DNA of 64,000 bases from Domibacillus sp. DTU_2020_1001157_1_SI_ALB_TIR_016 (GTDB lineage Bacteria; Bacillota; Bacilli; Bacillales; Domibacillaceae): contig NZ_CP135439.1 in assembly GCF_032341995.1 (NCBI RefSeq), positions 2,542,001 to 2,606,000 on the forward strand, read 5' to 3'. The translations under genes were made by a program, and so were the position numbers. Positions 1 through 8,414 of this stretch are shown here, piece by piece. A model generated the notes under the pieces. That model was not told where the DNA came from. It ran no database searches and saw only the letters and a program-made list of their open reading frames with translations. Within the stretch, counting starts at the first letter, position 1; each line of letters begins with the position of its first letter.

Positions 1-791
1 TTAAGCACGAGCTCGGTTTCTGTCCGGATTACTTTAGCGCCAAGCTCAAGCAGCCATTCGGGCGCAGGAAGGCCAAACCCCACATTTGCCGCTCTGCGCA
101 GGGCTGCCATTAATTCATCATTTTGAACGGGGTTAGGCGCCGCACAGTTAAATACTCCGTTTAATTCGGGCCGTTCATTTAAAAACATGATAATTCCAAA
201 CAAATCCTCGAGATGAATCCAGCTGAACCGCTGCCGGCCGCTTCCTTGAGGACCTCCAAGACCATATTTCACCAAGTTCCGGTAAGGCGTCATAACGCCA
301 CCCCCTGGTCCAAGCACAATGGCGATGCGCAGGGCAGCTTGCCGCGTTTTCGGCAGATCAAATGAAAAAAACGCTTCTTCCCAGCTCCTGGCAACATCAA
401 CTGAAAATCCTGATCCAATCTCTCCTGCTTCTTCCGTCATTGGCCTGTCTTCTGCATGCCGGTAAATCGTAGCTGTACTTGAATTAATCCACATCTTCGG
501 CGGATGTTCACATGCCTGTACGGCTTCACCAAGCTGGTTCGTCGTACTTGTCCTAGAAAGCATAATAGCTCGTTTATTTGTTTCATTGTACCGGCAGTTG
601 ACTGATTTTCCCGCTAAATTTACAAGCAGCTCCGCCCCGTCCAGTGCTTCGATCATACGGTCCTTGTTTTCCCAAGAAATGTGAGGCTCCTGCCGAGAAA
701 TGATGTGTACTGTATAGCCAAGCTCCTTACATCGTTCCTCCATGTACCGGCCGATAAATCCCGTTCCGCCTGCTAACACAACTTTTTTCAT
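1..791 (-). CDS. yfhF: YfhF-like NAD(P)-dependent epimerase (TIGR01777 family), C-terminus cut by window edge
   Basis: The reading frame opens with ATG at 791 and stays open to the window edge, so the last few dozen residues are missing. The product starts MKKVVLAGGTGFIGRYMEE, a classic extended-SDR Rossmann nucleotide-binding motif (GGTGFIG, residues 8-14). Later come SSTATIYRHAEDRPMTE and a WIHLEDLFGIIMFL segment, both typical of the SDR39U1/YfhF group. The family binds NAD(P) in the cytosol, and its substrate is not established. The TTA at positions 1-3 is out of frame and is not its stop. The gene reads left, away from the Cache-protein gene, and no partner is visible. Confidence 0.85.
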   Translation of the reverse strand, partial: MKKVVLAGGTGFIGRYMEERCKELGYTVHIISRQEPHISWENKDRMIEALDGAELLVNLAGKSVNCRYNETNKRAIMLSRTSTTNQLGEAVQACEHPPKMWINSSTATIYRHAEDRPMTEEAGEIGSGFSVDVARSWEEAFFSFDLPKTRQAALRIAIVLGPGGGVMTPYRNLVKYGLGGPQGSGRQRFSWIHLEDLFGIIMFLNERPELNGVFNCAAPNPVQNDELMAALRRAANVGFGLPAPEWLLELGAKVIRTETELVL

Positions 792-880
792 GTTAAAACC
801 CCGCTCTTTGAAAGATTGGTTTTTCTGAAACGCGCTTCACTGATTCTTCTTTACTTTAGCATAATAAGGGAATGTTTTCC

Positions 881-907
881 AAAAAAATACTCCAACAACT
901 GTTGGAG
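881..907 (-). terminator. Rho-independent terminator of the Cache-protein gene
   Basis: A perfect 8-bp inverted repeat (CTCCAACA / TGTTGGAG with a 2-nt loop) is followed on the minus strand by TATTTTTTT. It lies 45 bp past the stop of the Cache-protein gene. Confidence 0.75.
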
Positions 908-951
908 CAGGCGGGCTTGCAAAGAATAAAGGCTGCTCTTTTTCATTCTTC

Positions 952-1611
952 TTACATCATAAGAAAAATGACAGCGAGCAGCAGGACTAAAAGAATGCTC
1001 CCAGTCATTAGCAGTACTTTCCGCTGATAATTTACATAAGGCTTAACATCATAATCAATGCCGTAATACGCAAAAACCTCTCCGTTCTCATCCAAATAGG
1101 GTTTAACGACTGTAAGCCAGGTTCCATAATCATCTGAATAAGGCTTGGATATGATAGTGGTTTTCTTTTTTTTCATTTCTTCTATTACATTTGCAATATT
1201 GGCCGGCTGTGTGTAAAAATCTCCCGTTTCTAAACCTTTTTTCTCCGCTGCATCGGCTAAACCCGTTGATGCTGCTACGAAGCGGGTATCAGTACCGTTT
1301 TTCAATTCTGCACCAAATATATATCCGTGTGTCAGCTGCGGCTCACACCGAGACAGCCGGTTAAAATGCTCTTCAAGCTTCCGGGCTGCTTTACTGTCTC
1401 TGCTTTTACTTTGAATAACCTTCTTTATTTCTTCTTTTGTTATCCCTTTTGACCATGCCTCCGCCGTCCTTCTCGCATCCGGGGCAATACGGCTGATCAC
1501 TTCCTTTGTGTCCGCATACCTGACTGCTCCAACAGCAATAACAACTGCGGTGGCCATTATGAGACAAACAAACAAGATCCATTTTGTTTTTGCAGATAAG
1601 GCTCCCACCAA
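952..1611 (-). CDS. Membrane-anchored Cache-type sensor protein without output domain
   Basis: This 219-residue protein has an N-terminal membrane segment (about residues 10-32), an extracytoplasmic region of about 165 residues, and a second membrane segment at the very C-terminus (about 198-218). The outer part contains YIFGAELKNGTDTRFVAAS and ISKPYSDDYGTWLTVVKPY, features of the single-Cache ligand-binding domain of chemoreceptors and histidine kinases. HAMP, methyl-accepting and kinase domains are all absent, and the protein ends 'LLAVIFLMM' after the second helix. The start is uncertain: TTG at 1611 or GTG at 1608, each with only a weak AAAGAGAG upstream. It may be a truncated receptor or a free-standing sensor that acts through a partner. 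Assignment to the Cache fold is by pattern only. Confidence 0.7.
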   Translation of the reverse strand: MVGALSAKTKWILFVCLIMATAVVIAVGAVRYADTKEVISRIAPDARRTAEAWSKGITKEEIKKVIQSKSRDSKAARKLEEHFNRLSRCEPQLTHGYIFGAELKNGTDTRFVAASTGLADAAEKKGLETGDFYTQPANIANVIEEMKKKKTTIISKPYSDDYGTWLTVVKPYLDENGEVFAYYGIDYDVKPYVNYQRKVLLMTGSILLVLLLAVIFLMM

Positions 1612-2241
1612 TGACCACGCTCTCTTTTGATTCGATTATAAACGATGCTTTACCCTTTAAGACAGCCGCGGCTTCACCAATGAATGCCAGGCTTAAAATA
1701 CGCACTTTTTTACAAATAGATTTATAGGTTAATTGTCACGGTTTCACTTTTCTTATCATAGTATGAACTTAAACAGATAGCAAACCCCATAATTATCCAT
1801 AATATAACAAATATCTTTAAACTGTTTTTTATAGGAACTTAAACAGTCAGTCATTACAAACCGAATTCTATTTTGTCGCTTTTTAGAACTGTATACCCTT
1901 ATACAACGAAAACTGGCTGATATAGCAGAAAAAAAGAGATTCACTTCAAAAGAAGCCTTGCTTTTTTGAATGAATTCGACAAAAATTGAGGTAAGCTATA
2001 TCTCCTTTGTTCGGTACTTAAAAACAGCTTTTCTGCATAATTATTCACAAACATTCCCGCTATTGTTCTGAACCGCCGAAAAACTACTTTTCTGATATAA
2101 CACTTCCAAACAGCAGGTTTAATTCGTTTAACTTTTTATTTTTTTCCTTTTAACGGAAATTAACAACTGTAAAAAAAAAGCTTGTTTGCTCCTATAAGCA
2201 AGGCAGGCTGTTCACTCCGTCATGCAAAATAAAAATAAAAG
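1612..2241. other. AT-rich gene-poor region
   Basis: About 630 bp with no convincing gene. The only open frames are short, lack ribosome-binding sites and have poor codon structure. Two direct copies of AACTTAAACAG lie 70 bp apart (1766-1776 and 1836-1846). Nothing else recognisable is present. Confidence 0.5.
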
Positions 2242-2300
2242 AAAAAACCGCCGGAACTGAGCCCAGCGGTGCAATCTGTTGCTGCTCCTCCTGCCGGCGG
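2242..2300 (-). terminator. Terminator downstream of the PD-(D/E)XK gene
   Basis: Arms CCGCCGG (2248-2254) and CCGGCGG (2294-2300) pair across a long loop. On the minus strand the hairpin is followed by TTTTTTCTTTT. It lies directly after the nuclease-like gene that ends at 2333. Confidence 0.6.
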
Positions 2301-2332
2301 CGAAGCGTTATCGTTTCCCGAGACAGATCAGC

Positions 2333-3553
2333 TTAAGAAAATATAATTTTTTCTTCCACTTCTTTTAATAAATGAATCGTCGCTTCCACATTCACAGTTC
2401 CATCTTCATTCGTTTGCAAATAATCGTTTTTCACCATAATCGTCATCGTTTTTCCATTTTGGGGACGGCCTGGTTTTTCAAAGGAGAGATCTTTCACTGC
2501 TGGCTGCTCGAGCAGACGCGCAAAAGCCTTCATACGTGCTTCCCGCTGGCGGAGCGGATCTGGCTCTGCTAGTTTGATACATAAACGGCTTTGTTCAAGC
2601 TGGAAATAACACGCATGGTTTTTGTTTTTTGCCCACCAGAACCCTTCAAATCCACCGGCCATATTGGCCATATAACTCCAATTTCCATTTTGAAGCTCAC
2701 GTTGAAGCAGCCGGTAAAATCCCTGCCATGAGGAGGAGGTCCAAGCTGAAACCGGAAGCCACCGGTATGATTGATACCCTGCTTCGATTTCCTCCAGTCG
2801 TTTTAAATAATCAAGGAAAATGTGATTTGTAATACCCGCTCTCTTGCCTTCATTCAGCACATCGATCATGTCTTCCCGTAAAAATGGCGCATAACCCGCT
2901 TTGTCGCACGACTGATAATGACTCTGGCTTGCTGGCTTATAGTAAATCGGCAGCGGCTTTCGATGAGGATACGCTTTTTGAACCGCTTTCAAATAACAGG
3001 CCAGCTGATCGGAATGATCGCTTGTATTCGTTTTTTCTTCAATTAAAACAGCTGCATGATCATTTACTAGCAGTAACACATCCAGCCCTTGAAACTGCTG
3101 GATCATCCCAATGGACTTCACTTCTGGAAGTACTTCTCCATGCTTTTTAAACATCCTCTCCAAAAACAACAGCGCACATTTATGTAAAACTTCATCTGCT
3201 GTTTTCCCATATGGTGCCGCCCACTGCGCAAACCAGCACAAAAACGCATCTTGTGACAGCTCACTTGTAACAAATTGGAATAAGCTTTTTGGCTCATCCG
3301 CTTTTTCCGCATAAGCATCGATCCAGGCGGCCACATTTTCTCCCCTGTATTCGCTCCAATAGGCAGACTTTAAAATAGTCTCGTAATGCATCGCGGCATA
3401 CAGTTTATTTTCATTCTTTATGTATACGCGGCCTTGATCATGTGAGTAGAGAAGCAGCAGGGCATCTCCCCGGTCTGCGATGACTTGTGGATAAGCTGTT
3501 CTATCCGCTGTCTGCTCTGCATATCCGAGGTGTGGGTATGTTCTTTTTTCCAT
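2333..3553 (-). CDS. Stand-alone PD-(D/E)XK nuclease-superfamily protein (PDDEXK_4-like)
   Basis: A 406-residue soluble protein. The stretch around residues 93-112 (FVTSELSQDAFLCWFAQWAA) and the core LDVLLLVNDHAAVLIEEKT (157-175) match what I know of the PDDEXK_4 family (PF14281). Candidate catalytic residues are Asp158, then Glu172-Glu173-Lys174 forming the (D/E)xK motif, with His180 and Gln183 in the following helix. Members are predicted Mg-dependent nucleases of unknown biological role, often near defence genes. Here no methylase, helicase or toxin partner is adjacent: the neighbours are a Cache sensor and a diguanylate cyclase, each with its own terminator. The ATG at 3553 follows a GGAGGAGAG ribosome-binding site. 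Nuclease activity is inferred from motif only. Confidence 0.72.
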   Translation of the reverse strand: MEKRTYPHLGYAEQTADRTAYPQVIADRGDALLLLYSHDQGRVYIKNENKLYAAMHYETILKSAYWSEYRGENVAAWIDAYAEKADEPKSLFQFVTSELSQDAFLCWFAQWAAPYGKTADEVLHKCALLFLERMFKKHGEVLPEVKSIGMIQQFQGLDVLLLVNDHAAVLIEEKTNTSDHSDQLACYLKAVQKAYPHRKPLPIYYKPASQSHYQSCDKAGYAPFLREDMIDVLNEGKRAGITNHIFLDYLKRLEEIEAGYQSYRWLPVSAWTSSSWQGFYRLLQRELQNGNWSYMANMAGGFEGFWWAKNKNHACYFQLEQSRLCIKLAEPDPLRQREARMKAFARLLEQPAVKDLSFEKPGRPQNGKTMTIMVKNDYLQTNEDGTVNVEATIHLLKEVEEKIIFS

Positions 3554-3704
3554 TTCTCTCCTCCTTTTTCATTCTATTGTATCATGAATATGATCATAAA
3601 AAATATTCATAAAAGCTCCTGATAGCCACCATACTGTACGATTCATCTTTGTTTAAATATACATTTCCTATAAAAGTAAGCGCCTTAATCGACGGTTTCC
3701 ACAT

Positions 3705-3737
3705 AGAAAAAAGGAGAACAGGCGTGATGTTCTCCTT
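3705..3737 (-). terminator. Terminator of the diguanylate cyclase gene
   Basis: A perfect 10-bp stem AAGGAGAACA / TGTTCTCCTT has a 7-nt loop and is followed on the minus strand by six T residues. Confidence 0.8.
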
Positions 3738-3775
3738 CTCTAATAGATTCCTTGTCTTCTGGAAGCTGATTTCAC

Positions 3776-5332
3776 TTAAAGTGCCTGCTTAAACACCTGC
3801 ACACGATTTCGGCCATTTCGTTTAGCCGTATAAAGCGCTTGATCCGCTTCACGCATCAGTTCCTGTACCGGAGAATCGGGACTGCCTGCTTGAATCCGCA
3901 TATGGGACAGGCCAAAACTCGATGTTACACTGAGCGTCTCTTCTCCCAGCTGGATGACCGTTTCTGCGATAGCTGTACGGATGGCCTCTGCCCGCTCGCG
4001 TGCTTCTGGTAAAGAAGCGTGGGGAAGGAAAATAATAAATTCCTCTCCGCCATAACGGCCGAATAAATCGTTTGCCTGCATGTTCTTCCCAACCCGGTGT
4101 GCAATACTTGTGAGCACACGGTCTCCTGCTTCATGGCCGAATGTATCATTCACCCGCTTAAAATGGTCAATATCAAACATAATTATCGAAACGACGCCTT
4201 CTTCTTTTTGAAGCAGCCTGCAGGCAGCTTCTGCCTGCCCTAAAAAGAAAGTCCGGTTTAATATACCGGTCAAGCCGTCCAGGCGAGCCAGTTTCTGCAA
4301 TTGTTTTTCCATTTGCACCCGCTCGGTTACGTTGATAAACATGACGATTTTGCCAATCTTCTCCCCCTTTTTATCTTTTAAAGGGGTAAAACGGACTTGG
4401 AAATGAAGCGTTTCTTCGGGCTGATCGAGCTTATAATCACATTCCTCCCCCTGGCACAGAATGGAGGCCAGCTGCTCGTTGGCCGAAATCACTTCTCTCA
4501 GCGGCCGGCCAATCGTGTGAACGGTCAAAGCAGGCAGAACGGTTTTCATTGCCTGGTTGTAATCTATGACAATATCATTTTCATTTAAAACGACTACCCC
4601 TTCTTCCAGTCCTTCAAAAACGGTTTCACGGGCGATAGGAACTACATCAAACATTTGAAAGCGCAAAAGCGCTGCTCCTTGCAATAAAAAAGCAAGACAC
4701 ATAGACACCGGACCGAGATCGATTCCCCTGCTCCAGCCGCTTATATAAAAAATACTTGAAATTGGCGGGACCAAAAGGCCCGCTACCATTAATAAAATTT
4801 GCATTTGAAAACGAAAAGTTACTTTTCTCAGCTGCCAAAGCAAAATGCATACACTTGCTGCCATGCAGAAATAAAGAAATACGGATTGAACAAAAAACCA
4901 TAATCCTCCTTCAAGGTTTGCCAGCGGGTAAGCCGTATCGGTGCGTAAACCGACGGAGGAGTAATAAAGGTGATGAAAAGAATTTGTCCAATGCAGAATA
5001 AGCGTTACAGCCGGAATGCCAAGCAGGGGAATATACATCCATCTTTTGACGTTTCGCCCGGTATAATCAAGGCACATAAGCAAAATCACCGCTGGCAGAA
5101 AAGAAATCGCCACATATTCAACGGCGACCCAAAACAAAATATCCGTTAATGATTGAGACATCAGCTCAAACGCATAAGTTACCGCAAAAAAAGCAGCCAG
5201 AAAGGCAGCCACGCAAAAGTACTTTCCACCGGGTGCATGTTTAATTTTTATAAAAGCGTAGATTCCTAAAAAAGAACTCACGGAGGCACCTGCAATCAAT
5301 ACTAGAATATAAATCAGTATGTAGTGCGGCAT
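3776..5332 (-). CDS. Membrane diguanylate cyclase: 7TM sensor, PAS, GGDEF
   Basis: 518 residues. Residues 1-225 form about seven membrane helices of the kind found at the N-terminus of some histidine kinases. Residues about 235-335 are a PAS domain ending FINVTERVQMEKQLQKLAR, and 350-515 form a GGDEF domain starting LDGLTGILNR. The active loop is GGEEF (428-432), an active-site variant known in functional cyclases, so synthesis of cyclic di-GMP from two GTP at the inner membrane face is expected. The allosteric I-site RxxD is QAND here (419-422), so its arginine is missing. The ATG at 5332 is preceded by GAGGAG. The gene is transcribed alone, with terminators on both sides. Confidence 0.88.
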   Translation of the reverse strand: MPHYILIYILVLIAGASVSSFLGIYAFIKIKHAPGGKYFCVAAFLAAFFAVTYAFELMSQSLTDILFWVAVEYVAISFLPAVILLMCLDYTGRNVKRWMYIPLLGIPAVTLILHWTNSFHHLYYSSVGLRTDTAYPLANLEGGLWFFVQSVFLYFCMAASVCILLWQLRKVTFRFQMQILLMVAGLLVPPISSIFYISGWSRGIDLGPVSMCLAFLLQGAALLRFQMFDVVPIARETVFEGLEEGVVVLNENDIVIDYNQAMKTVLPALTVHTIGRPLREVISANEQLASILCQGEECDYKLDQPEETLHFQVRFTPLKDKKGEKIGKIVMFINVTERVQMEKQLQKLARLDGLTGILNRTFFLGQAEAACRLLQKEEGVVSIIMFDIDHFKRVNDTFGHEAGDRVLTSIAHRVGKNMQANDLFGRYGGEEFIIFLPHASLPEARERAEAIRTAIAETVIQLGEETLSVTSSFGLSHMRIQAGSPDSPVQELMREADQALYTAKRNGRNRVQVFKQAL

Positions 5333-5476
5333 ATCTTTCTCCTCACTTAGTAAAAAAGCATTACATTCTTTACTACTATATCATCTCCACCTTACTTTGG
5401 ACGAATGCTTTTATATATTTCTTAGTTGAAGCATAACTCTTCCGTAATTCACCATGCATTCGATATGAAGAAAATA

Positions 5477-5509
5477 TAAAAAGAAGCAGAGGTTATCTGC
5501 TTCTTTTTA
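5477..5509. terminator. Bidirectional hairpin terminator
   Basis: The stem AAGAAGCAGA / TCTGCTTCTT (10 bp, 5-nt loop) is flanked by A-rich and T-rich tracts. It sits at the end of the PadR-operon membrane gene and upstream of the cyclase gene. Confidence 0.7.
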
Positions 5510-6045
5510 TATTTTTTTATGAGACAAAGAAAGATGTCTGTTTTTCAAAACCGGTATAATGGACCTAATAAATACGGCGACCCAGCCAATCAGTAAACCG
5601 CCGCTTATGAGCATAATAGCATTCGGATAAAGAACAGAATGACCCAGAGTCGTCTGCCATCCAATCAGAATAATTGATAACAGCCAGGCAGTGCCGCCTG
5701 CATGAAGAAAGTGCCGCCGGCCTGACTGTACCGAGGAGAGAAACCGCGCATATGCTGGACCGTTTCGGCTCCATAGCTATAAAAAGCGCACACGAGATAG
5801 GACCAGCAAAAAATCTGCCGCTTACGCCGGCTGAATCCGGCTAGCGGCACCAAAAAAGCGGTTGTGATTAAAAACAGGCCGAGCGCTGCATTAAATGAAA
5901 AAGCGCTGAGTAAATTTCTCTCTGGCGGCACAATGACTCCTTGAACAGCCATCATGACTGCACAAAAAGCAGCCAGCGTAAATCCCAGCAAACTGGCCGC
6001 TGTAAGAACCGGCTCTACTCTCCATGCGTTTTTTACAGCGTTCAT
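5507..6045 (-). pseudogene. Frameshifted integral membrane protein, last gene of the PadR operon
   Basis: The ATG at 6045 follows AAGGAG. The first part encodes three hydrophobic helices and the stretch YSYGAETVQHMRGFSPRYSQ. This frame stops at 5665 after a stretch that does not resemble a membrane protein. From about 5700 a second frame continues with AGGTAWLLSIILIGWQTTLG and another helix (MLISGGLLIGWVAVFI), ending at 5507. Adding one T (coding strand) to the ACTTTC near 5704-5709 would restore one frame of about 179 residues with roughly five helices. I do not recognise the family. It follows the DUF4097 gene by 23 bp, so it was or is a fourth operon member. This could be a real mutation or a sequencing/assembly error. 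Confidence 0.65.
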
Positions 6046-6068
6046 TTTTCCCGCTCTCCTTCTCACTT

Positions 6069-6866
6069 TTATTTTGTGACTGTAATTTTCCCGTTGTTTG
6101 TCTTCAGCTTAATGAGATTTTTTCCGTCACCGAAACGGGCATTACCGCTGTACTTATTTAAAATATTAATTTCACCGTTGTCTTTATGCACATCAAAGGT
6201 TGTATTCGTTGGCTCTTGCTCGGTTTGCACGGTGATGCTGCCATTGTTGCTCGCCAGCTGCATTGGCCGGTCTAAATCTTTCGTTAATACATGTATGCTT
6301 CCATTCGCTACTTTTCCACTTAAGATTCCATCGACATGTTCAAGAGAAATTTTTCCATTATCCGCTTGTACCTTGACTTCTTTCGCCGCAATATCTTTCG
6401 CTTGAATTTGCCCATTGTTCACATGAACATCCATTTGATTTGTATCCATTTTTTGAAGCTGTACACGCCCGTTGCGATTAGTAATATAAATCGACTGATA
6501 GGTTTTTTCAGGAAGATACACACTTAATGTCAAATCCGATGAAACAAAGCCAATCGTGAAAAATTTCTGCTGCTGTTCATGAAGCTGCACCTTTAATGCT
6601 CCGTCTTCCGTATCTGCATCAAATGAAATATCGTTATCAGGATTACCGGCACCGCTTACCTCTACTCGAGCCGTTTCTTCAGGTGTAACCATAACGTTTA
6701 CTTCCGCATTGTCGGTATTAAGTTCAACTGTGTTGATGGGAGCAGCGCTGAATGTTTTACTTTCTGAAATTTGGACCGCCGTGTTGGACCGGCTGAACGT
6801 TAAAACGGCTCCAGTGCCGCCAATCAGCAGCAAAAAAAGGGCTAAAACAGACAATTTCTTAATCAT
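6069..6866 (-). CDS. DUF4097-family exported beta-repeat protein
   Basis: 265 residues. An N-terminal hydrophobic segment (about 5-22) serves as signal or anchor and is followed by a region rich in repeated strands such as NNGQIQAKDI, DNGKISLEHV, NGSIHVLTKD and NNGKITVTK, the DUF4097 (LiaG/YvlB-like) right-handed beta-repeat pattern. The function is unknown; relatives lie in envelope-stress operons. The ATG at 6866 follows GGAGG. The gene overlaps the HAAS gene by 8 bp, so it is translationally coupled within the PadR - HAAS - DUF4097 operon, a recurrent Bacillota arrangement. Confidence 0.85.
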   Translation of the reverse strand: MIKKLSVLALFLLLIGGTGAVLTFSRSNTAVQISESKTFSAAPINTVELNTDNAEVNVMVTPEETARVEVSGAGNPDNDISFDADTEDGALKVQLHEQQQKFFTIGFVSSDLTLSVYLPEKTYQSIYITNRNGRVQLQKMDTNQMDVHVNNGQIQAKDIAAKEVKVQADNGKISLEHVDGILSGKVANGSIHVLTKDLDRPMQLASNNGSITVQTEQEPTNTTFDVHKDNGEINILNKYSGNARFGDGKNLIKLKTNNGKITVTK

Positions 6867-7419
6867 GCTGCAATCCTCCTTTTACAAGAGATGCGTTCCA
6901 TTTTAAATAACGGACGAATCCTTTTAACAGTGCTTTTGTCGCAAAAAACATACCAATTAAAATAAATATGCCGAGTCCAGCAAACGCAAGAGAAACAAAT
7001 ATGTCGTACCATTCAAATGTTCCTGTATTTAGAAGGGCACTTACTATAACCACCAGTGGAAAAGTCACGCCTGCACCGCCAGCAGCCCATCCGCCGGCCA
7101 ACACTCCGATAAGCGCCACTAATGGTCCAAGTACGATAATTAAATTGAAAAAGCCCAGTCCGATAACCGCCCAGACAGCCCGCATTATATTGCCTGCCGT
7201 GGCAGATGTTTTTGCCTTCTCTACCTGATAGGATGCGGCCAGTTCTTTGCCGATCTGGCGCGGTGAACCAAGTGAAGAAGCAATAGCCTCTTCCGTCTTT
7301 CCTTCTTCAAGCCCAATGGAAAAATACTCCTCATAATCCTGCAGAATCTCGTGCCGCTCAGCTGAAGAAATAGCTTCCAGCGACGAATCAAGCTCACGCA
7401 AAAATTGCTGTTTATTCAT
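6859..7419 (-). CDS. HAAS/DUF1700 domain membrane protein
   Basis: About 186 residues. The N-terminal helical region ([20 protein letters not shown], then [20 protein letters not shown] and [16 protein letters not shown]) is the HAAS/DUF1700 signature. It is followed by two to three hydrophobic helices with glycine-rich turns. Such proteins commonly pair with PadR regulators and DUF4097 proteins in envelope-related operons. I chose ATG 7419, which lies close after AGAGGGTGGG; ATG 7422 and GTG 7428 are alternatives. It overlaps the end of the padR gene. Confidence 0.82.
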   Translation of the reverse strand: MNKQQFLRELDSSLEAISSAERHEILQDYEEYFSIGLEEGKTEEAIASSLGSPRQIGKELAASYQVEKAKTSATAGNIMRAVWAVIGLGFFNLIIVLGPLVALIGVLAGGWAAGGAGVTFPLVVIVSALLNTGTFEWYDIFVSLAFAGLGIFILIGMFFATKALLKGFVRYLKWNASLVKGGLQHD

Positions 7420-7735
7420 CATTCCCACCCTCTTTAATTAATTGGTTAACTCCTCTTGAAAATTCATTCCATTCTGCAATTAGCTCGCGCAGATAGGTTC
7501 GTCCTTTGTCCGTTAACGCGTAATACTTGCGTGATGGACCTTCGGATGATTCCTGCAAATAGGTCGTAAAGTATTCTTCTTTTGTCAGGCGGCGCAGCAG
7601 CGGATAAACGGAGCCTTCTGAAATCTCAATCTGGTCCGAAATCTTTTGCACCAGCTCATAGCCATACCGGTCTTTTTTATTTAAAAGTGCCAGTACGCAT
7701 AATTCCAAAACTCCTTTTTTAAATTGTACATTCAA
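7412..7735 (-). CDS. PadR-family transcriptional regulator
   Basis: 107 residues with the PadR winged-helix pattern. [20 protein letters not shown] is the first helix pair, [18 protein letters not shown] the recognition helix, and [19 protein letters not shown] the wing. These are DNA-binding repressors of the operon they start. The start is TTG at 7735, nine bases after AGAGGTG. Its stop overlaps the next gene, and an inverted repeat lies just upstream, consistent with autoregulation. Confidence 0.9.
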   Translation of the reverse strand: MNVQFKKGVLELCVLALLNKKDRYGYELVQKISDQIEISEGSVYPLLRRLTKEEYFTTYLQESSEGPSRKYYALTDKGRTYLRELIAEWNEFSRGVNQLIKEGGNDE

Positions 7736-7756
7736 ACGTTATTCACCTCTTTTCAC

Positions 7757-7775
7757 TACTGTATAATAAACAGTA
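7757..7775. promoter_or_regulatory. Candidate PadR operator
   Basis: A perfect inverted repeat TACTGT-N7-ACAGTA lies 22 bp upstream of the padR start codon, inside the likely promoter. Its position suggests autorepression. The binding protein is inferred. Confidence 0.5.
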
Positions 7776-7927
7776 CCGGTTTATACTTGATACTCTGTAA
7801 ATATATAGTAACATCCACTACTAATTATTACAAGGTACTGAATTTTATTTTCCACTTGTTCTGCTGCCATTTGTGATGCTTCACCAAAACAAGTGAAGCT
7901 GTGCATGACATAACTATGCTCTTAAAC

Positions 7928-7964
7928 ATAAAAAGCCTGAGGGTCGTTACATTCCACAGGCTTT
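7928..7964 (-). terminator. Terminator of the cysteine-rich protein gene
   Basis: Arms AAAGCCTG / CAGGCTTT are followed on the minus strand by a T-run. The site is 27 bp past the stop at 7991. Confidence 0.65.
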
Positions 7965-7990
7965 CATTTATTATTTTTCCTGCAGAAGCG

Positions 7991-8245
7991 TTACCTCGTG
8001 CATTTTTTACACAGCGGGTTTTGAAAGTAAACTTTGCATAGATCGCCTAACATCATTCGCTGAACGTCGTGAAATCTTTTTCCTGAACAGTGGTGGACCG
8101 TTTTTTTAAAGCAAGGGTCGCTCGATATCACATAAAATTCATCACGAATCCAGTTTACGCAGCGGTTATGCCTGCCTAAACAACTCCAACTGTGATCCTG
8201 TGAACAACCGCAGTGACACTCGTTCCTGCTGAAGCCCGAACACAT
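7991..8245 (-). CDS. Small cysteine- and histidine-rich protein, function unknown
   Basis: 84 residues from ATG 8245, which follows GGGGAGG. It contains 11 cysteines and several histidines, including ECHCGCSQDHSWSCLG near the N-terminus and NPLCKKCTR at the C-terminus. There is no signal peptide or membrane segment. The pattern suggests metal binding or disulfide cross-linking, as in spore-coat proteins, but I do not recognise a family. It has its own terminator and stands between the PadR operon and ltaS. Confidence 0.65.
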   Translation of the reverse strand: MCSGFSRNECHCGCSQDHSWSCLGRHNRCVNWIRDEFYVISSDPCFKKTVHHCSGKRFHDVQRMMLGDLCKVYFQNPLCKKCTR

Positions 8246-8370
8246 CTCTTTTCCTCCCCTCAATGAATCTATTAACAAGATATGCAGGCATCTGCAAAGC
8301 TGGAGCGGCTGTTATCAGGCAGGATCATTGGTTCTTACCAACTAAAGTAAAAAGGCATCTATTTGTTATG

Positions 8371-8404
8371 TAAAAAAGCCCGCAGAATGGCTCTGCGGGC
8401 TTTG
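8371..8404 (-). terminator. Terminator of the LTA synthase gene
   Basis: A 12-bp perfect stem AAAGCCCGCAGA / TCTGCGGGCTTT with a 5-nt loop is followed by a T-run on the minus strand, 11 bp past the stop codon. Confidence 0.85.
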
Positions 8405-8414
8405 CATTACAATC

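Noticed and set aside
1..3. Stop codon of the YfhF-like gene at the window edge
   Set aside because: The TTA there is not in the frame set by the ATG at 791, so the gene runs off the window.
1756..1944. 62-codon minus-strand frame in the gene-poor region
   Set aside because: Low-complexity, AT-driven composition with no start signals.
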